From: Candidatus Kapaibacterium sp.
GTDB taxonomy: Bacteria; Bacteroidota; Ignavibacteria; Kapaibacteriales; UBA2268
Length of the DNA stretch: 64,000 bases
Assembly (NCBI GenBank): GCA_013414795.1
Contig: CP058732.1
Span: 310,001 to 374,000 of the forward strand
Reading direction: 5' to 3'
Part shown: one piece after another, positions 18,972 through 27,524 of the stretch
Position numbering within the stretch: position 1 is the stretch's first letter
How the letters are laid out: each line of letters opens with the position of its first letter
Notes under the pieces: model-generated
The model's database searches: none
What the model was told of the DNA's origin: nothing
What the model saw: the letters and a program-made list of their open reading frames with translations, nothing else
Made by a program: the position numbers and the translations under genes

Positions 18972-20620
18972 ACTTCCTCCAATTTATGTTCTTTGACTTT
19001 GCGATGTCTTAATGCGGCTTTGATGAAACCAATGAAAAGGGGCGCGCCTGTAACGGCACGCGATTTCAATTCTGGATGGAATTGCACCCCAATGAACCAC
19101 GGATGGTCTTTTAATTCAATCATTTCAACAAGTGAACCATCGGGTGAAATTCCGCTCATTATCATTCCGTGCTTTTCAAACAAAGGTCGAAATTCGTTGT
19201 TGACTTCATAACGATGTCGGTGGCGTTCATATATTAGTTCTTGGTTGTAAACAGAATATGCAAGTGTATTGGGTAGAATTCGGCAAGGATATTGTCCAAG
19301 ACGCATCGTCCCGCCTTTGTTGAATATTTTCTTCTGCTCTTCCATCAAGTCGATAACATTATATTTGGTCTTTTTGTCAAATTCTGTGGAATTGGCTCCT
19401 TCGAGCCCGCAAACGTTCCTTGCGAACTCAATGATAGCGCATTGCATTCCCAAGCAAATTCCAAAGAATGGAATCTTGTGCTCGCGGACATATCGAATAG
19501 CACAGATTTTCCCTTCTATTCCTCGTTTCCCAAAGCCAGGACCAACGAGTACTCCGTCCAAGTCTCCAAGCACGTCTTCGCAATTGCTTTCGTTCAATTC
19601 TTCGGAATCAATCAATTCAACTTGAACAGCAGTATTGTTTATTGACCCAGCGTGGACAAATGCTTCTAAAATGCTCTTGTAAGAGTCTCGATAGCGAACA
19701 TATTTCCCAACAAGTCCAACTTTGACAGAATACTGTGGATTTTTAATCTTGCGAACAAATGCTTTCCATTCTTCGAGGTCGAGACCATTGCTTGGAACAT
19801 TTAATTTTCGAAGAACAATTTCGTCCAGGTTGCTTTTCGAAAGAATCAAAGGAACTTCGTAAATAGTATCAACATCGTACATATCGATAACAGATTCCTC
19901 GTCGACATTGCAAAACAAGGATATCTTGCTTTTGACATCCTTCGAAAGTTTTGTTTCGCTACGACAAAGTATAATGTCGGGGACAATCCCGTGTTCCATC
20001 AGCGCTTTCACAGAATGTTGCGTCGGTTTGGTTTTCAATTCGCCCGCACTTTTGATGTAGGGAACGTAGGTAAGAATTATATTCAATGCGTTGTTCATTC
20101 CCCGCTCGAGTGCAAATTGACGTGCTGCCTCGAGAAATGGCAATGATTCAATGTCACCGACTGTGCCACCAATCTCAACAATTACGAAATCAAATTCTCC
20201 GTCGAAGACTGAAATCCTACGCTTAATTTCGTCGGTAATATGAGGAATAACTTGTACGGTTTTGCCAAGATAGTGGCCTTCGCGTTCTTTCAGAATTACG
20301 GTGTAATATACTTGACCAGCAGTTGTGTTGTTAAGTTTGCTCAAAGAATAGCCAAGGAAGCGTTCGTAATGCCCAAGGTCTAAATCGGTTTCTGCACCAT
20401 CGTCGGTAACATACACCTCGCCGTGTTGAAACGGATTCATTGTTCCGGGGTCGACGTTGATATATGGGTCGAGTTTCATAATTGTAACCTTGAAACCCCG
20501 CTGTTTCAAGAGCAAGCCAAGGGAAGCAGAAGCTATTCCTTTCCCCAGCGAAGAAACAACTCCACCGAACACGAAGATATACTTCGTCTGCTTACTACTT
20601 TTTTCTTTTTCTCTTTCCAT
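18968..20620 (-). CDS. pyrG: CTP synthase
   Basis: PyrG makes CTP from UTP, glutamine and ATP. 550 residues, family length. The synthetase domain has [13 protein letters not shown] with its P-loop, [20 protein letters not shown] and the allosteric/CTP region. The class I glutaminase domain has [16 protein letters not shown] with the nucleophilic Cys and a C-terminal FHPE with the catalytic His and Glu. It is first in a coupled operon with the FKBP and GlmU-like genes. Confidence 0.97.
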   Translation of the reverse strand: MEREKEKSSKQTKYIFVFGGVVSSLGKGIASASLGLLLKQRGFKVTIMKLDPYINVDPGTMNPFQHGEVYVTDDGAETDLDLGHYERFLGYSLSKLNNTTAGQVYYTVILKEREGHYLGKTVQVIPHITDEIKRRISVFDGEFDFVIVEIGGTVGDIESLPFLEAARQFALERGMNNALNIILTYVPYIKSAGELKTKPTQHSVKALMEHGIVPDIILCRSETKLSKDVKSKISLFCNVDEESVIDMYDVDTIYEVPLILSKSNLDEIVLRKLNVPSNGLDLEEWKAFVRKIKNPQYSVKVGLVGKYVRYRDSYKSILEAFVHAGSINNTAVQVELIDSEELNESNCEDVLGDLDGVLVGPGFGKRGIEGKICAIRYVREHKIPFFGICLGMQCAIIEFARNVCGLEGANSTEFDKKTKYNVIDLMEEQKKIFNKGGTMRLGQYPCRILPNTLAYSVYNQELIYERHRHRYEVNNEFRPLFEKHGMIMSGISPDGSLVEMIELKDHPWFIGVQFHPELKSRAVTGAPLFIGFIKAALRHRKVKEHKLEEV

Positions 20621-20717
20621 AATCAGACTAAATTAACAAAAACAAAGCGAAATCAAGTTGGAAATGTTCTAGGCGATAAAACTAAAAAAGTACAGAAGTT
20701 CCCCAAATGTTATAAAG

Positions 20718-20750
20718 AAAAAAGCCCATAAGACTAATTAGTCTTATGGG
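20718..20750 (-). terminator. intrinsic terminator of the DUF1573 gene
   Basis: CCCATAAGAC pairs perfectly with GTCTTATGGG around TAATTA. Read on the minus strand, the stem is followed by GGGCTTTTTT. It lies about 25 bases after the DUF1573 stop codon. Confidence 0.85.
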
Positions 20751-20774
20751 TTTGAAAAAGTTTGTATGTAATAA

Positions 20775-21479
20775 TTAATTGTTAAACAATGGAGATTCTT
20801 TTACATTGCCGTAGCCAGGGATTATGATTTCCATTTGGTCTGGGTTGTTTGTTTTCAATTTCAAACTGCAATTGAAGTAGCCTTTCTTGTCGGGAACAAC
20901 TTTTGCAACGACTTCAAATGATTCCCCGGGTTTCAGCACCAACTTCTTTGGAATGTTAATTCCCATATTTTCGGGGACAACTTGTTCGGGAGTAATTGTT
21001 ATGCTTTCTTTGGTATTGTTCGTAATTGTGACTTTTGCAGTCGACTCTTTACCGACAGTCATTTCGTTGAAAGCAAAGTAGGAAGTTGGAGTGATTGATA
21101 TAGGTACAAAAATATTGGCTTTCAAATAGAGATATTTGTTTGGATTTGTTGGGTCGTTCGAGGCTATTCTGACACTTTTTGTAACACTGCCTTGATAACC
21201 AGTAATTCTTAAAGTTACGTCCAAAGTTGCAACCTCGCCCGGTTTCAATTCGTTTTTATCGAGCGGAGCAGTTGTGCAACCACAGCCAGGCTTGACTTCC
21301 GTTATTTTCAAAACTTCTGTTCCAACATTCTTGATTTTAATTTTTGCGTGGAGTGGGTCATCGGTTCTTTTAACGGTTCCCCAATCGTAGGTGTCGCCAC
21401 CAACGATTTCGATTTTTGGTTGGGCAAAGAGAAGAAAAGGAACAAATAAAAACACAACTAAAGCCATTGTTCTTTTCAT
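20775..21479 (-). CDS. exported DUF1573-domain protein
   Basis: 234 residues with a signal peptide (MKRTMALVVFLFVPFLLFAQ). Two Ig-like DUF1573 units follow; the first has the hallmark GCGCTTAPL within VKPGCGCTTAPL and LKPGEVATLDVTL, the second GESFEVVAKVVPD. Such proteins are abundant in Bacteroidota and are predicted to be periplasmic or surface beta-sandwich proteins of unknown role. Monocistronic, judging by its own terminator and gaps on both sides. Confidence 0.85.
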   Translation of the reverse strand: MKRTMALVVFLFVPFLLFAQPKIEIVGGDTYDWGTVKRTDDPLHAKIKIKNVGTEVLKITEVKPGCGCTTAPLDKNELKPGEVATLDVTLRITGYQGSVTKSVRIASNDPTNPNKYLYLKANIFVPISITPTSYFAFNEMTVGKESTAKVTITNNTKESITITPEQVVPENMGINIPKKLVLKPGESFEVVAKVVPDKKGYFNCSLKLKTNNPDQMEIIIPGYGNVKESPLFNN

Positions 21480-21602
21480 AGCATTTCTCCTAACTTGTTT
21501 AAATTAAAATTTAGTAACGAAGTTATTTTTTTCATATTTTAATTTTTCTAAATATTTTAAAATTACTCGATTGAAAAAGTTTCAACTATTAATCTTAAGA
21601 AA

Positions 21603-21830
21603 TCAAAATTCCTCGTCCTCCGATTTATCCTCCTTTAATGAATTCTTAAACTTGGAATTTAACTGAACAATTTTCAATTCGGCTTCGTCCAACAATTTCC
21701 GCAGTTCAAGGGCAAGTTCCATACCTTCTTCATACAATTTGATAGATTCGTCCAATGTGATATTACTTTGGTCAAGATGACTCACAATTTCTTGCAATCG
21801 TTTAAGTTTTGATTCAAATGTATTTTCCAT
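21603..21830 (-). CDS. xseB: exodeoxyribonuclease VII small subunit
   Basis: 75 residues with the family signature FESKLKRLQEIVSHLDQ and LDESIKLYEEGMELA. XseB binds the large subunit XseA to form the single-strand exonuclease VII. The large subunit is not adjacent; instead the gene begins one base after the stop of the saccharopine-dehydrogenase-like gene, in the same transcript direction. The acidic tail (KEDKSEDEEF) is slightly longer than usual. Confidence 0.9.
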   Translation of the reverse strand: MENTFESKLKRLQEIVSHLDQSNITLDESIKLYEEGMELALELRKLLDEAELKIVQLNSKFKNSLKEDKSEDEEF

Positions 21831-21831
21831 T

Positions 21832-22950
21832 TCATTCCTCGAAAACTTGTATTTGAACTTTTCTTTCTTTTAAGTAATTAATTGTAAAATCGAAGCAATC
21901 TTTGTCCCGAGCAAGAATTTCGGGAGGAATAATTCCTTTTCGAGCAATTTTACCTTTCGCTAAAAGATTCACCACAGCACACGCAACAAAGCCAGTTGTA
22001 CGTCCCATTGAATAGTCTTTGCCAACAGTATCAGTTCGGTCGAATATTTCATAAATGGTCTTTTTCTTGGTATTTTTTTCTTTAAGAACTATTCTCATAA
22101 TTGTAAACTCTTCGTCTTCGGGGGAAAGTTTCCATTGCGAAAGAAGAAGTTTTTCGGTGATATGCATTGGAACAACATTTCCGCTTTTAGTTTCGATTGG
22201 TTCAGTACTTAAAAAGCCACAATCTTTCAGCAATTTGATTTTTTGGGCATAACCAGGATAACGCAATGTTTTTTCCTTCAAGTAAGGGACATTAACAGTG
22301 GAAAGCAAAGTCCTCAAACCATCGGTGAGGAAAGCCTCGAGCGTGCCGATTCCTTTAAAATTGAGCAATTCGAGTTCCGTTAGTGGCTCGCGTTGAATTA
22401 TTTTCCCGTTATGGAGAAAGCGAGCTGGTCTAATATATTCCTCGAGAACATCAACTGGTGAGAATGGAGCCTTGTATTCAAAGGGCAGGGTTCGTTCAAA
22501 AGGTAGTCCGCCAACGTATATTGTTGCCTCTTCTATGTCGGCAATACTCGAATGATAACCAATAATCATATGGCTCAAACCGGGCGCAATTCCACAATCG
22601 ACAACGGCAGTTACATTGTTTTGTTTTGCCAATTCATCCAACTCGAAAGGATTTTCCGGGAAAAAGGCTATATCGACAACATTTTTATCAAACTCGATTA
22701 CTGATTTCAGAACACGAAAGCCGAGAAAACCGGGTACCGCAGATACAACTAAATCGAAATTCTTTACAATTTCCGAAAGGAAATTTTTGTCGTCTACACT
22801 TCCAATGTAAGTGTCAACAGAAACAAATTTCCTAACTTCCTCAAGGTTTTCTTTGGAAATATCAACAACAGCGACTTTGTGGTTTTTTGCCAAGTCTTTG
22901 ACTATCGTCCGACCTACAAGCCCACACCCAAGAACTAAAATATTTGCCAT
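21832..22950 (-). CDS. saccharopine dehydrogenase-like NAD(P)-dependent oxidoreductase
   Basis: 372 residues. The N-terminal Rossmann fold begins ILVLGCGLVGRTIVKDLA with the dinucleotide glycines. A catalytic-domain segment has VVDCGIAPGLSHMIIG, followed by the saccharopine dehydrogenase C-terminal region. Related enzymes act on saccharopine or on other imino acids such as carboxynorspermidine or opines. The substrate cannot be chosen from the sequence, and no lysine-degradation genes are adjacent. It is divergent from lptC with a 54-base gap. Confidence 0.85.
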   Translation of the reverse strand: MANILVLGCGLVGRTIVKDLAKNHKVAVVDISKENLEEVRKFVSVDTYIGSVDDKNFLSEIVKNFDLVVSAVPGFLGFRVLKSVIEFDKNVVDIAFFPENPFELDELAKQNNVTAVVDCGIAPGLSHMIIGYHSSIADIEEATIYVGGLPFERTLPFEYKAPFSPVDVLEEYIRPARFLHNGKIIQREPLTELELLNFKGIGTLEAFLTDGLRTLLSTVNVPYLKEKTLRYPGYAQKIKLLKDCGFLSTEPIETKSGNVVPMHITEKLLLSQWKLSPEDEEFTIMRIVLKEKNTKKKTIYEIFDRTDTVGKDYSMGRTTGFVACAVVNLLAKGKIARKGIIPPEILARDKDCFDFTINYLKERKVQIQVFEE

Positions 22951-23004
22951 TTTTTTTGTTTTTCAAATAATTTAACTAAATTAGAATTTAAAATTAATTA
23001 ATTT

Positions 23005-23562
23005 ATGTGTAAAATTATTCGGAAATGTAGGATAGTTTTTAGTTTCATTTTAGTTTTGCTTTTTCTCTCCTCTGCTTGTGTTCAAAACACCGAAGAAAAG
23101 TTCACAAACGAAATCAAAATGAAATTGGAACAAACGCCCGACCAGTTGGCGAAAGACGTTGTTGTTGAATTTCTTGATTCTTCGTTTTTGAAAGCAAAAC
23201 TTTGGGCAAAAATTGGTAAAGTTTATTATCAGCGGGGGGAAACTTGGTTGTACGACAGTTTGAAGGTTGAATTCTACAACAAACAAGGCAAAAGACAAAG
23301 TGTTCTAACAGCCGATAGCGCTCGAATCAACGACAGAACTAAGGATATGTATGCATTCGGTCGAGTAGTTGTTGTCTCCGATAGTCCAAGAACGGTTCTC
23401 CGCACTTCTTTCCTTGAATGGAGGAACAAAGTACAACGTCTATATTCCAATGAATATGTTGAAATTTCAACTCCACAAGAAGAGATTCGTGGCTTTGGCT
23501 TTGAATCCGACATTAATTTGAATAATTATAAAATTTATCGTGTAAGTGGTGTTAGAAAATGA
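23005..23562 (+). CDS. lptC: LPS export ABC transporter periplasmic protein LptC
   Basis: 185 residues. The N-terminus has a hydrophobic segment ending LLFLSSACV, a likely lipobox. The rest is a single LptC/OstA-like beta-jellyroll with LTADSARINDRTKDMYAFGRVVVVS and SNEYVEISTPQEEIRGFGFES. LptC hands lipopolysaccharide from the inner-membrane LptBFG pump to LptA and LptD. LptD is encoded at 46.7 kb. The stop overlaps the tpiA start (ATGA). Confidence 0.85.
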   Translation: MCKIIRKCRIVFSFILVLLFLSSACVQNTEEKFTNEIKMKLEQTPDQLAKDVVVEFLDSSFLKAKLWAKIGKVYYQRGETWLYDSLKVEFYNKQGKRQSVLTADSARINDRTKDMYAFGRVVVVSDSPRTVLRTSFLEWRNKVQRLYSNEYVEISTPQEEIRGFGFESDINLNNYKIYRVSGVRK

Positions 23563-24323
23563 AACAAATGTTGATTGCGGGCAATTGGAAAATGCATAAA
23601 ACTTTCACCGAGGCTAACAACCTTGCAAAGCAAATTGCCGAATGGGTTGGTTCCAACAAACCGAAGAGCGAAGTGGCGATATGCCCTCCTTTTCCCTTTC
23701 TCTATTCGATTTCGCAATTACTAAATGGTTCGAAAGTCAAACTTGGAGCCCAGAATTGCCATTACGAACCCGAAGGTGCTTTCACTGGCGAGGTTTCTCC
23801 TTCGATGCTCTCCTCTGTTGGATGTTATTATGTCATCCTTGGTCATTCCGAAAGGAGAACATACTTTCACGAAACAGATGATATAATCAACAAAAAAATA
23901 CTTTCCGCTTTGCAATTCGGTTTAAACCCAATTTTTTGTATCGGCGAAACGCTTACAGAACGACAAAACAACCAAACTTTTGCTGTTATCGAAAAACAAA
24001 TTCAAAACGGATTGAAGAATATCGCATTAAATCAAATTCCACATATTGTTATTGCTTACGAACCCGTCTGGGCTATTGGAACTGGTATATCAGCCACAGT
24101 TGACCAAATCGACGAAGCACACAAATTCATCCGAAATTTGCTTGTAAATTTGTTCAACGAAGCGGGTAGAGATATTCTTATTCTTTACGGCGGAAGTTTG
24201 AACTCGACAAATGCCAATGAAATTTTAAAACTACCCGAGGTCAATGGTGGCCTTATAGGAAAATCATCACTCGATGCTTTGGAATTTACTTCAATTATTG
24301 AATTTGCAGAAAAATCGATGTAA
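23559..24323 (+). CDS. tpiA: triosephosphate isomerase
   Basis: TpiA interconverts dihydroxyacetone phosphate and glyceraldehyde 3-phosphate. 254 residues. The active-site Lys lies in AGNWKMHK, the His in VILGHSERR, the Glu in IAYEPVWAIGTG, and the phosphate loop in LYGGSLNSTNANE. All are intact. It sits in an operon between lptC (4-base overlap) and pgsA (3-base gap). Confidence 0.97.
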   Translation: MKQMLIAGNWKMHKTFTEANNLAKQIAEWVGSNKPKSEVAICPPFPFLYSISQLLNGSKVKLGAQNCHYEPEGAFTGEVSPSMLSSVGCYYVILGHSERRTYFHETDDIINKKILSALQFGLNPIFCIGETLTERQNNQTFAVIEKQIQNGLKNIALNQIPHIVIAYEPVWAIGTGISATVDQIDEAHKFIRNLLVNLFNEAGRDILILYGGSLNSTNANEILKLPEVNGGLIGKSSLDALEFTSIIEFAEKSM

Positions 24324-24326
24324 ATT

Positions 24327-24938
24327 ATGAAGTATTTGAATTTTCCCAATACAATTAGTTTTTCAAGAATTTTGGCAGCGCCCGTGTTCTACTACTTCTT
24401 CGTTTCTGGAAATCCAAAGTTTGTGAGCATCGCTTGCTGGATTTTCATTATCGCATCTATAACCGACCTCATAGATGGTTGGGCTGCGAGAAGATTTCAA
24501 ATTGTTACTCAATACGGTGAATTCATCGACCCCCTTGCAGACAAAATTCTTACTTTGCTCGCATTGGTTGCTTTTGCACGCAACGGAATAATACCAACCT
24601 GGATGGTTATTATTATTTTAATTCGGGATGTTATTTCAACAAGCCTTCGTATAGTTGCTCTTTCGAAACGCTCGCCAATCGAGACTTCTCGGAGTGCAAA
24701 AGTCAAAACTACTATTGAGATGGTATTCATTTCTTATGTTTTGTTGTTAATCTTTGCAAAAATAAATATCGAAAGCATAAACCCGCAAATTATCGATTCA
24801 ATTATTTTTTCGAAATATACTTATCTTTTGGCATTGGTTGTAACTTTGATGGCTCTTTATTCGCTTGTTGGATACCTTTTAAAATATAAATATTTTGTAA
24901 AAAAGTTCAAAAATGTTGAAAAAATCGAAAAAAATTGA
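24327..24938 (+). CDS. pgsA: CDP-diacylglycerol--glycerol-3-phosphate 3-phosphatidyltransferase
   Basis: 203 residues, multi-pass membrane protein. The CDP-alcohol phosphotransferase signature is complete, from DLIDGWAARR to YGEFIDPLADKI (D-x2-DG-x2-AR-x8-G-x3-D-x3-D). PgsA makes phosphatidylglycerophosphate for anionic membrane lipids. The sequence PNTISFSRI near the start is typical of PgsA. Last gene of the lptC-tpiA-pgsA operon. Confidence 0.93.
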   Translation: MKYLNFPNTISFSRILAAPVFYYFFVSGNPKFVSIACWIFIIASITDLIDGWAARRFQIVTQYGEFIDPLADKILTLLALVAFARNGIIPTWMVIIILIRDVISTSLRIVALSKRSPIETSRSAKVKTTIEMVFISYVLLLIFAKINIESINPQIIDSIIFSKYTYLLALVVTLMALYSLVGYLLKYKYFVKKFKNVEKIEKN

Positions 24939-24947
24939 AAAAAACTC

Positions 24948-24977
24948 TTGACAAATATCGAAAAAATTTATATTTTG
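24948..24977 (+). promoter_or_regulatory. promoter for the HU gene
   Basis: TTGACA at 24948-24953 is followed after 17 bases by TATTTT at 24971-24976, within TATATTTTG. It reads both as a sigma-70-like promoter and as a near match to the Bacteroidota TTG / TAnnTTTG pattern. It lies about 200 bases before the HU start, so the transcript would have a long leader. Confidence 0.5.
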
Positions 24978-25176
24978 CATTTGCCAAAAAAACAAAATCT
25001 ATGATTTTGTTATTTGTAAAGAATTTAGAGGTTTTTTTATTAGACTTTGAAAGATTTTGCAAGGACTTACGCCGAAAATGTTCTCAAAGTGTCGACAGAA
25101 AAAGATTTTCAAGTAGTAGTTATGCGATTGGAGGTCCCAATCGCAGTGTTTTATGTTAAACAAAATGAGGTGAAGC

Positions 25177-25488
25177 ATGGCTTTAAACAAAGCACAATTG
25201 GTTTCGGAAATCGCTAAGCGAGCCGAAATCAAAAAAGGCGACGCGGAAAAAGCAGTAAACGCATTCGTCGAGGTTGTTTCGGACGAACTCGCAAAAGGCG
25301 GGAAAGTCACTCTCGTCGGCTTCGGCACTTTCTCCGTAATCGAAAAGAAAGAAAGAACTGGCATCAATCCACGCGACCCGAAGAAAACAATCAAAATCCC
25401 AGCACGCAAGACTGCGAAATTCAAACCCGGCAAATCCCTTCGCGAAAAAGTTAACGTCAACGCTGGAAAGAAGAAGGGGAAGAAATAA
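25177..25488 (+). CDS. HU family DNA-binding protein
   Basis: 103 residues. The N-terminal dimerisation helices start MALNKAQLVSEIAKRAE. VTLVGFGTFSVIEKKERTG and NPRDPKKTIKIPARKTAKF form the beta-arms that enter the DNA minor groove. The C-terminal tail is lysine-rich (NAGKKKGKK). HU bends and compacts DNA. A GAGGTGAAG Shine-Dalgarno site precedes the ATG. A strong terminator follows, and a truncated frr copy lies just beyond. Confidence 0.95.
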   Translation: MALNKAQLVSEIAKRAEIKKGDAEKAVNAFVEVVSDELAKGGKVTLVGFGTFSVIEKKERTGINPRDPKKTIKIPARKTAKFKPGKSLREKVNVNAGKKKGKK

Positions 25489-25503
25489 TCTCTGCTTCTG
25501 TCG

Positions 25504-25550
25504 AACCTCGGGGCAATGGTCTTTTTGCACCATTTCCCGAGGTTTTCTTT
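25504..25550 (+). terminator. intrinsic terminator of the HU gene
   Basis: AACCTCGGG (25504-25512) pairs with CCCGAGGTT around a long arm that also pairs AATGGT with ACCATT. TTTTCTTT follows. Clear intrinsic terminator. Confidence 0.85.
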
Positions 25551-25705
25551 AATTTTTATTTAAACTCTCGCTAATATTTGAAGAATTCAATATTTCTTTG
25601 GTTATATTGTATTGAGCCTAATTTTTTTCATTTAATTAATAAATTCTACACTTTTCTTTAGTAATTCTTAAAGATAATTTGTTTTTTTGGCTGGTACTTG
25701 CTTCT

Positions 25706-25960
25706 TTAAGATTCTAATATTTCCTTTTCTTTTGCGGAGAATAGTTCATCAATCTTTTTGATGAACTCATCGGTAACTTTTTGGATTTTTTCCTCGCCAA
25801 GTTTTCGGTCGTCTTCGGTCAGTTCCTTGTCCTTTTCTGCTTTGCGGATGACTTCGATCTGGTCGCGTCGTATGTTTCGAATAGCAATTTTCGCATCCTC
25901 GGTCAATTTCTTGCAGAACTTGACGATTTCCTTTCTCCGCTCTTCTGTTAAAGGAGGGAC
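25706..25960 (-). pseudogene. truncated 3' copy of frr (ribosome recycling factor)
   Basis: The frame codes for the C-terminal 82 residues or so of ribosome recycling factor, from VPPLTEERRKEIVKFCKKL to KEKEILES and a stop. It matches the intact frr at 32516-33076 except for the last residue (Ser for Thr). Upstream of the Val-Pro-Pro the similarity stops and the frame runs into unrelated sequence (KTFWISA), so the ribosome-binding N-terminal portion and the start are missing. All four base differences between 25721 and 25960 are synonymous. Confidence 0.93.
25721..25960 (-). repeat. direct repeat, left copy (frr 3' end)
   Basis: 240 bases align with 32531-32770 at a constant offset of 6,810. 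Four mismatches are visible, at 25790, 25856, 25877 and 25959. Both copies have the same orientation and bracket the Rnf operon. Confidence 0.95.
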
Positions 25961-26168
25961 AGCAGAAATCCAAAACGTTTTGATAAAAAAAGAACACTTG
26001 GATTACAATCGAATTTTTCGAAATTAATTGAAAAAATATGGACTTGAAATTGGATTCAAGATAATAAAAGCAACAAAGGAACTTAATTAAATACTTTAAT
26101 GCTATTGTTTAGAAATGTAAATGATAAATTTGATTTTTTTTGTAACACATTTGTGGTAATATTGAAAG

Positions 26169-27509
26169 ATGGAAATAAATGGTGAAAAAATAGCATTGAA
26201 AAAAGGTAGTTTTAAAGGTGGAGTACACCCCGAAGAGTGGAAGTATTTAACAGAGGATAAAGCATTCGAAATTTTGCCCAAACCAAAAGAAATAATTTTA
26301 CCGTTGACACAACATCTTGGAAGGCAAGCAAAACCTGTGGTTAAGAAAAAAGACAAAGTAAAAATTGGACAATTAGTAGCCGAATCAGATGGTTTTATCT
26401 CAGCACCGATACATTCTCCGGTTTGCGGAACAATCAAAGATATTACCAACACAAGTTCCGCTTACGGAATTCCCCAAAAATCAATTATCATCACAGCCGA
26501 AGAAGGCGAGGAAAATCAATTTTTGGAACCCTTAGACCCGTCAACAATGTCTTCGGAAGAAATTATCGAAAGAGTGAAGCAGGCTGGAATAGTTGGAATG
26601 GGCGGAGCAGCATTTCCAACATACGTTAAGTTAACTCCACCCCAAGACAAAAAGATTGATATGTTAATTATTAATGCTTGCGAATGCGAACCATACTTAA
26701 CCCGTGATTATCGAATATTGATGGAATACCCAGAGGGTTTCCTTCAAGGGGTGAAGTTGCTGATGAAAGCACTAAAAGTGGAAAAGGGGATTATTGGAAT
26801 AGAAGACAATAAAATCAAAGCAGCCGAATTGATTGGAAAATATTTAAAAAACGAAAAGTCTTTGAAAATTGCTTTATTGAAAACAAAGTATCCCCAGGGC
26901 GCTGAGAAGATGTTGATATATGCAACAACAAGAAGACAAGTTCCACCAGGAAAATTACCCTTGGACGTGGGCGTAGTTGTCCAAAATGTAGGTACGGCTT
27001 TTTCTGTTTACCAAGCAGTTGTAGAAGGGAAACCACAAATTGAAGCATACCTTACTGTCTCTGGTTTGGGAATAGAAAATCCCAAAAATCTTATCGTTAA
27101 AATTGGAACGCCTATTAAGGACATACTGGATTATTGCGGTGGAATTAAAGATGACGCAGTCAAAATAATAGTGGGCGGACCGATGATGGGAACTCCAATC
27201 TACGACCTAAAAACGCCAATAATGAAAGCAACATCTGGTATAGTTGTCCTGTCAAAGGACGAAGTTGTCGAGAAAAATATACAAAATTGCGTCAGATGTG
27301 GGAAATGCATTGAAATATGCCCGTTAAATTTGCTCCCAACGAAACTTGCACGTTTAGTTCAATTCAAAAGATATGAAGAAGCGTTGAAAAGTGGGATTAT
27401 GAATTGTATGGAATGTGGCACTTGTTGCTACAATTGTCCTTCTAATGTACCAATCGTACACTGGATTCGAATTGGCAAAACCAGAATTAAACAATTGAAA
27501 TTGTCTTAA
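26169..27509 (+). CDS. rnfC: Rnf electron-transport complex subunit RnfC
   Basis: 446 residues. RnfC is the peripheral NADH- and FMN-binding subunit with two 4Fe-4S clusters. Visible are the NuoF-like loop VGMGGAAFPTYVK, NACECEPYLTRDYRIL, and two cluster motifs, CVRCGKCIEICPLNLLP and CMECGTCCYNCPSNVP. First gene of the Rnf operon. The complex couples electron flow between ferredoxin and NAD to ion transport across the inner membrane. The short C-terminus, with no long Ala/Lys-rich tail, is the form found outside Gammaproteobacteria. Confidence 0.96.
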   Translation: MEINGEKIALKKGSFKGGVHPEEWKYLTEDKAFEILPKPKEIILPLTQHLGRQAKPVVKKKDKVKIGQLVAESDGFISAPIHSPVCGTIKDITNTSSAYGIPQKSIIITAEEGEENQFLEPLDPSTMSSEEIIERVKQAGIVGMGGAAFPTYVKLTPPQDKKIDMLIINACECEPYLTRDYRILMEYPEGFLQGVKLLMKALKVEKGIIGIEDNKIKAAELIGKYLKNEKSLKIALLKTKYPQGAEKMLIYATTRRQVPPGKLPLDVGVVVQNVGTAFSVYQAVVEGKPQIEAYLTVSGLGIENPKNLIVKIGTPIKDILDYCGGIKDDAVKIIVGGPMMGTPIYDLKTPIMKATSGIVVLSKDEVVEKNIQNCVRCGKCIEICPLNLLPTKLARLVQFKRYEEALKSGIMNCMECGTCCYNCPSNVPIVHWIRIGKTRIKQLKLS

Positions 27510-27524
27510 CAAGTTGGAACAACA

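Larger units (their letters stand above)
25489..26168. other. junction region between HU and the Rnf operon
   Basis: Apart from the HU terminator and the truncated frr copy (25706-25960), this 680-base stretch is AT-rich and has no supported gene. The part from 25961 to 26168 contains the left edge of the Rnf insert and must hold the rnfC promoter. A TAATATTG box at 26157-26164 is one candidate, only 4 bases before the rnfC ATG. Confidence 0.5.

Noticed and set aside
24935-25159. Short plus-strand frame of 74 residues overlapping the pgsA end and the HU promoter
   Set aside because: No recognisable protein features, and it covers the HU promoter and leader; more likely untranslated leader RNA.
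25961-26168. Search for integrase, attachment-site inverted repeats or insertion-sequence ends at the left edge of the Rnf insert
   Set aside because: Only short palindromes (for example CAAAACGTTTTG) are present; no recombinase gene or terminal inverted repeat pair was found at either edge.
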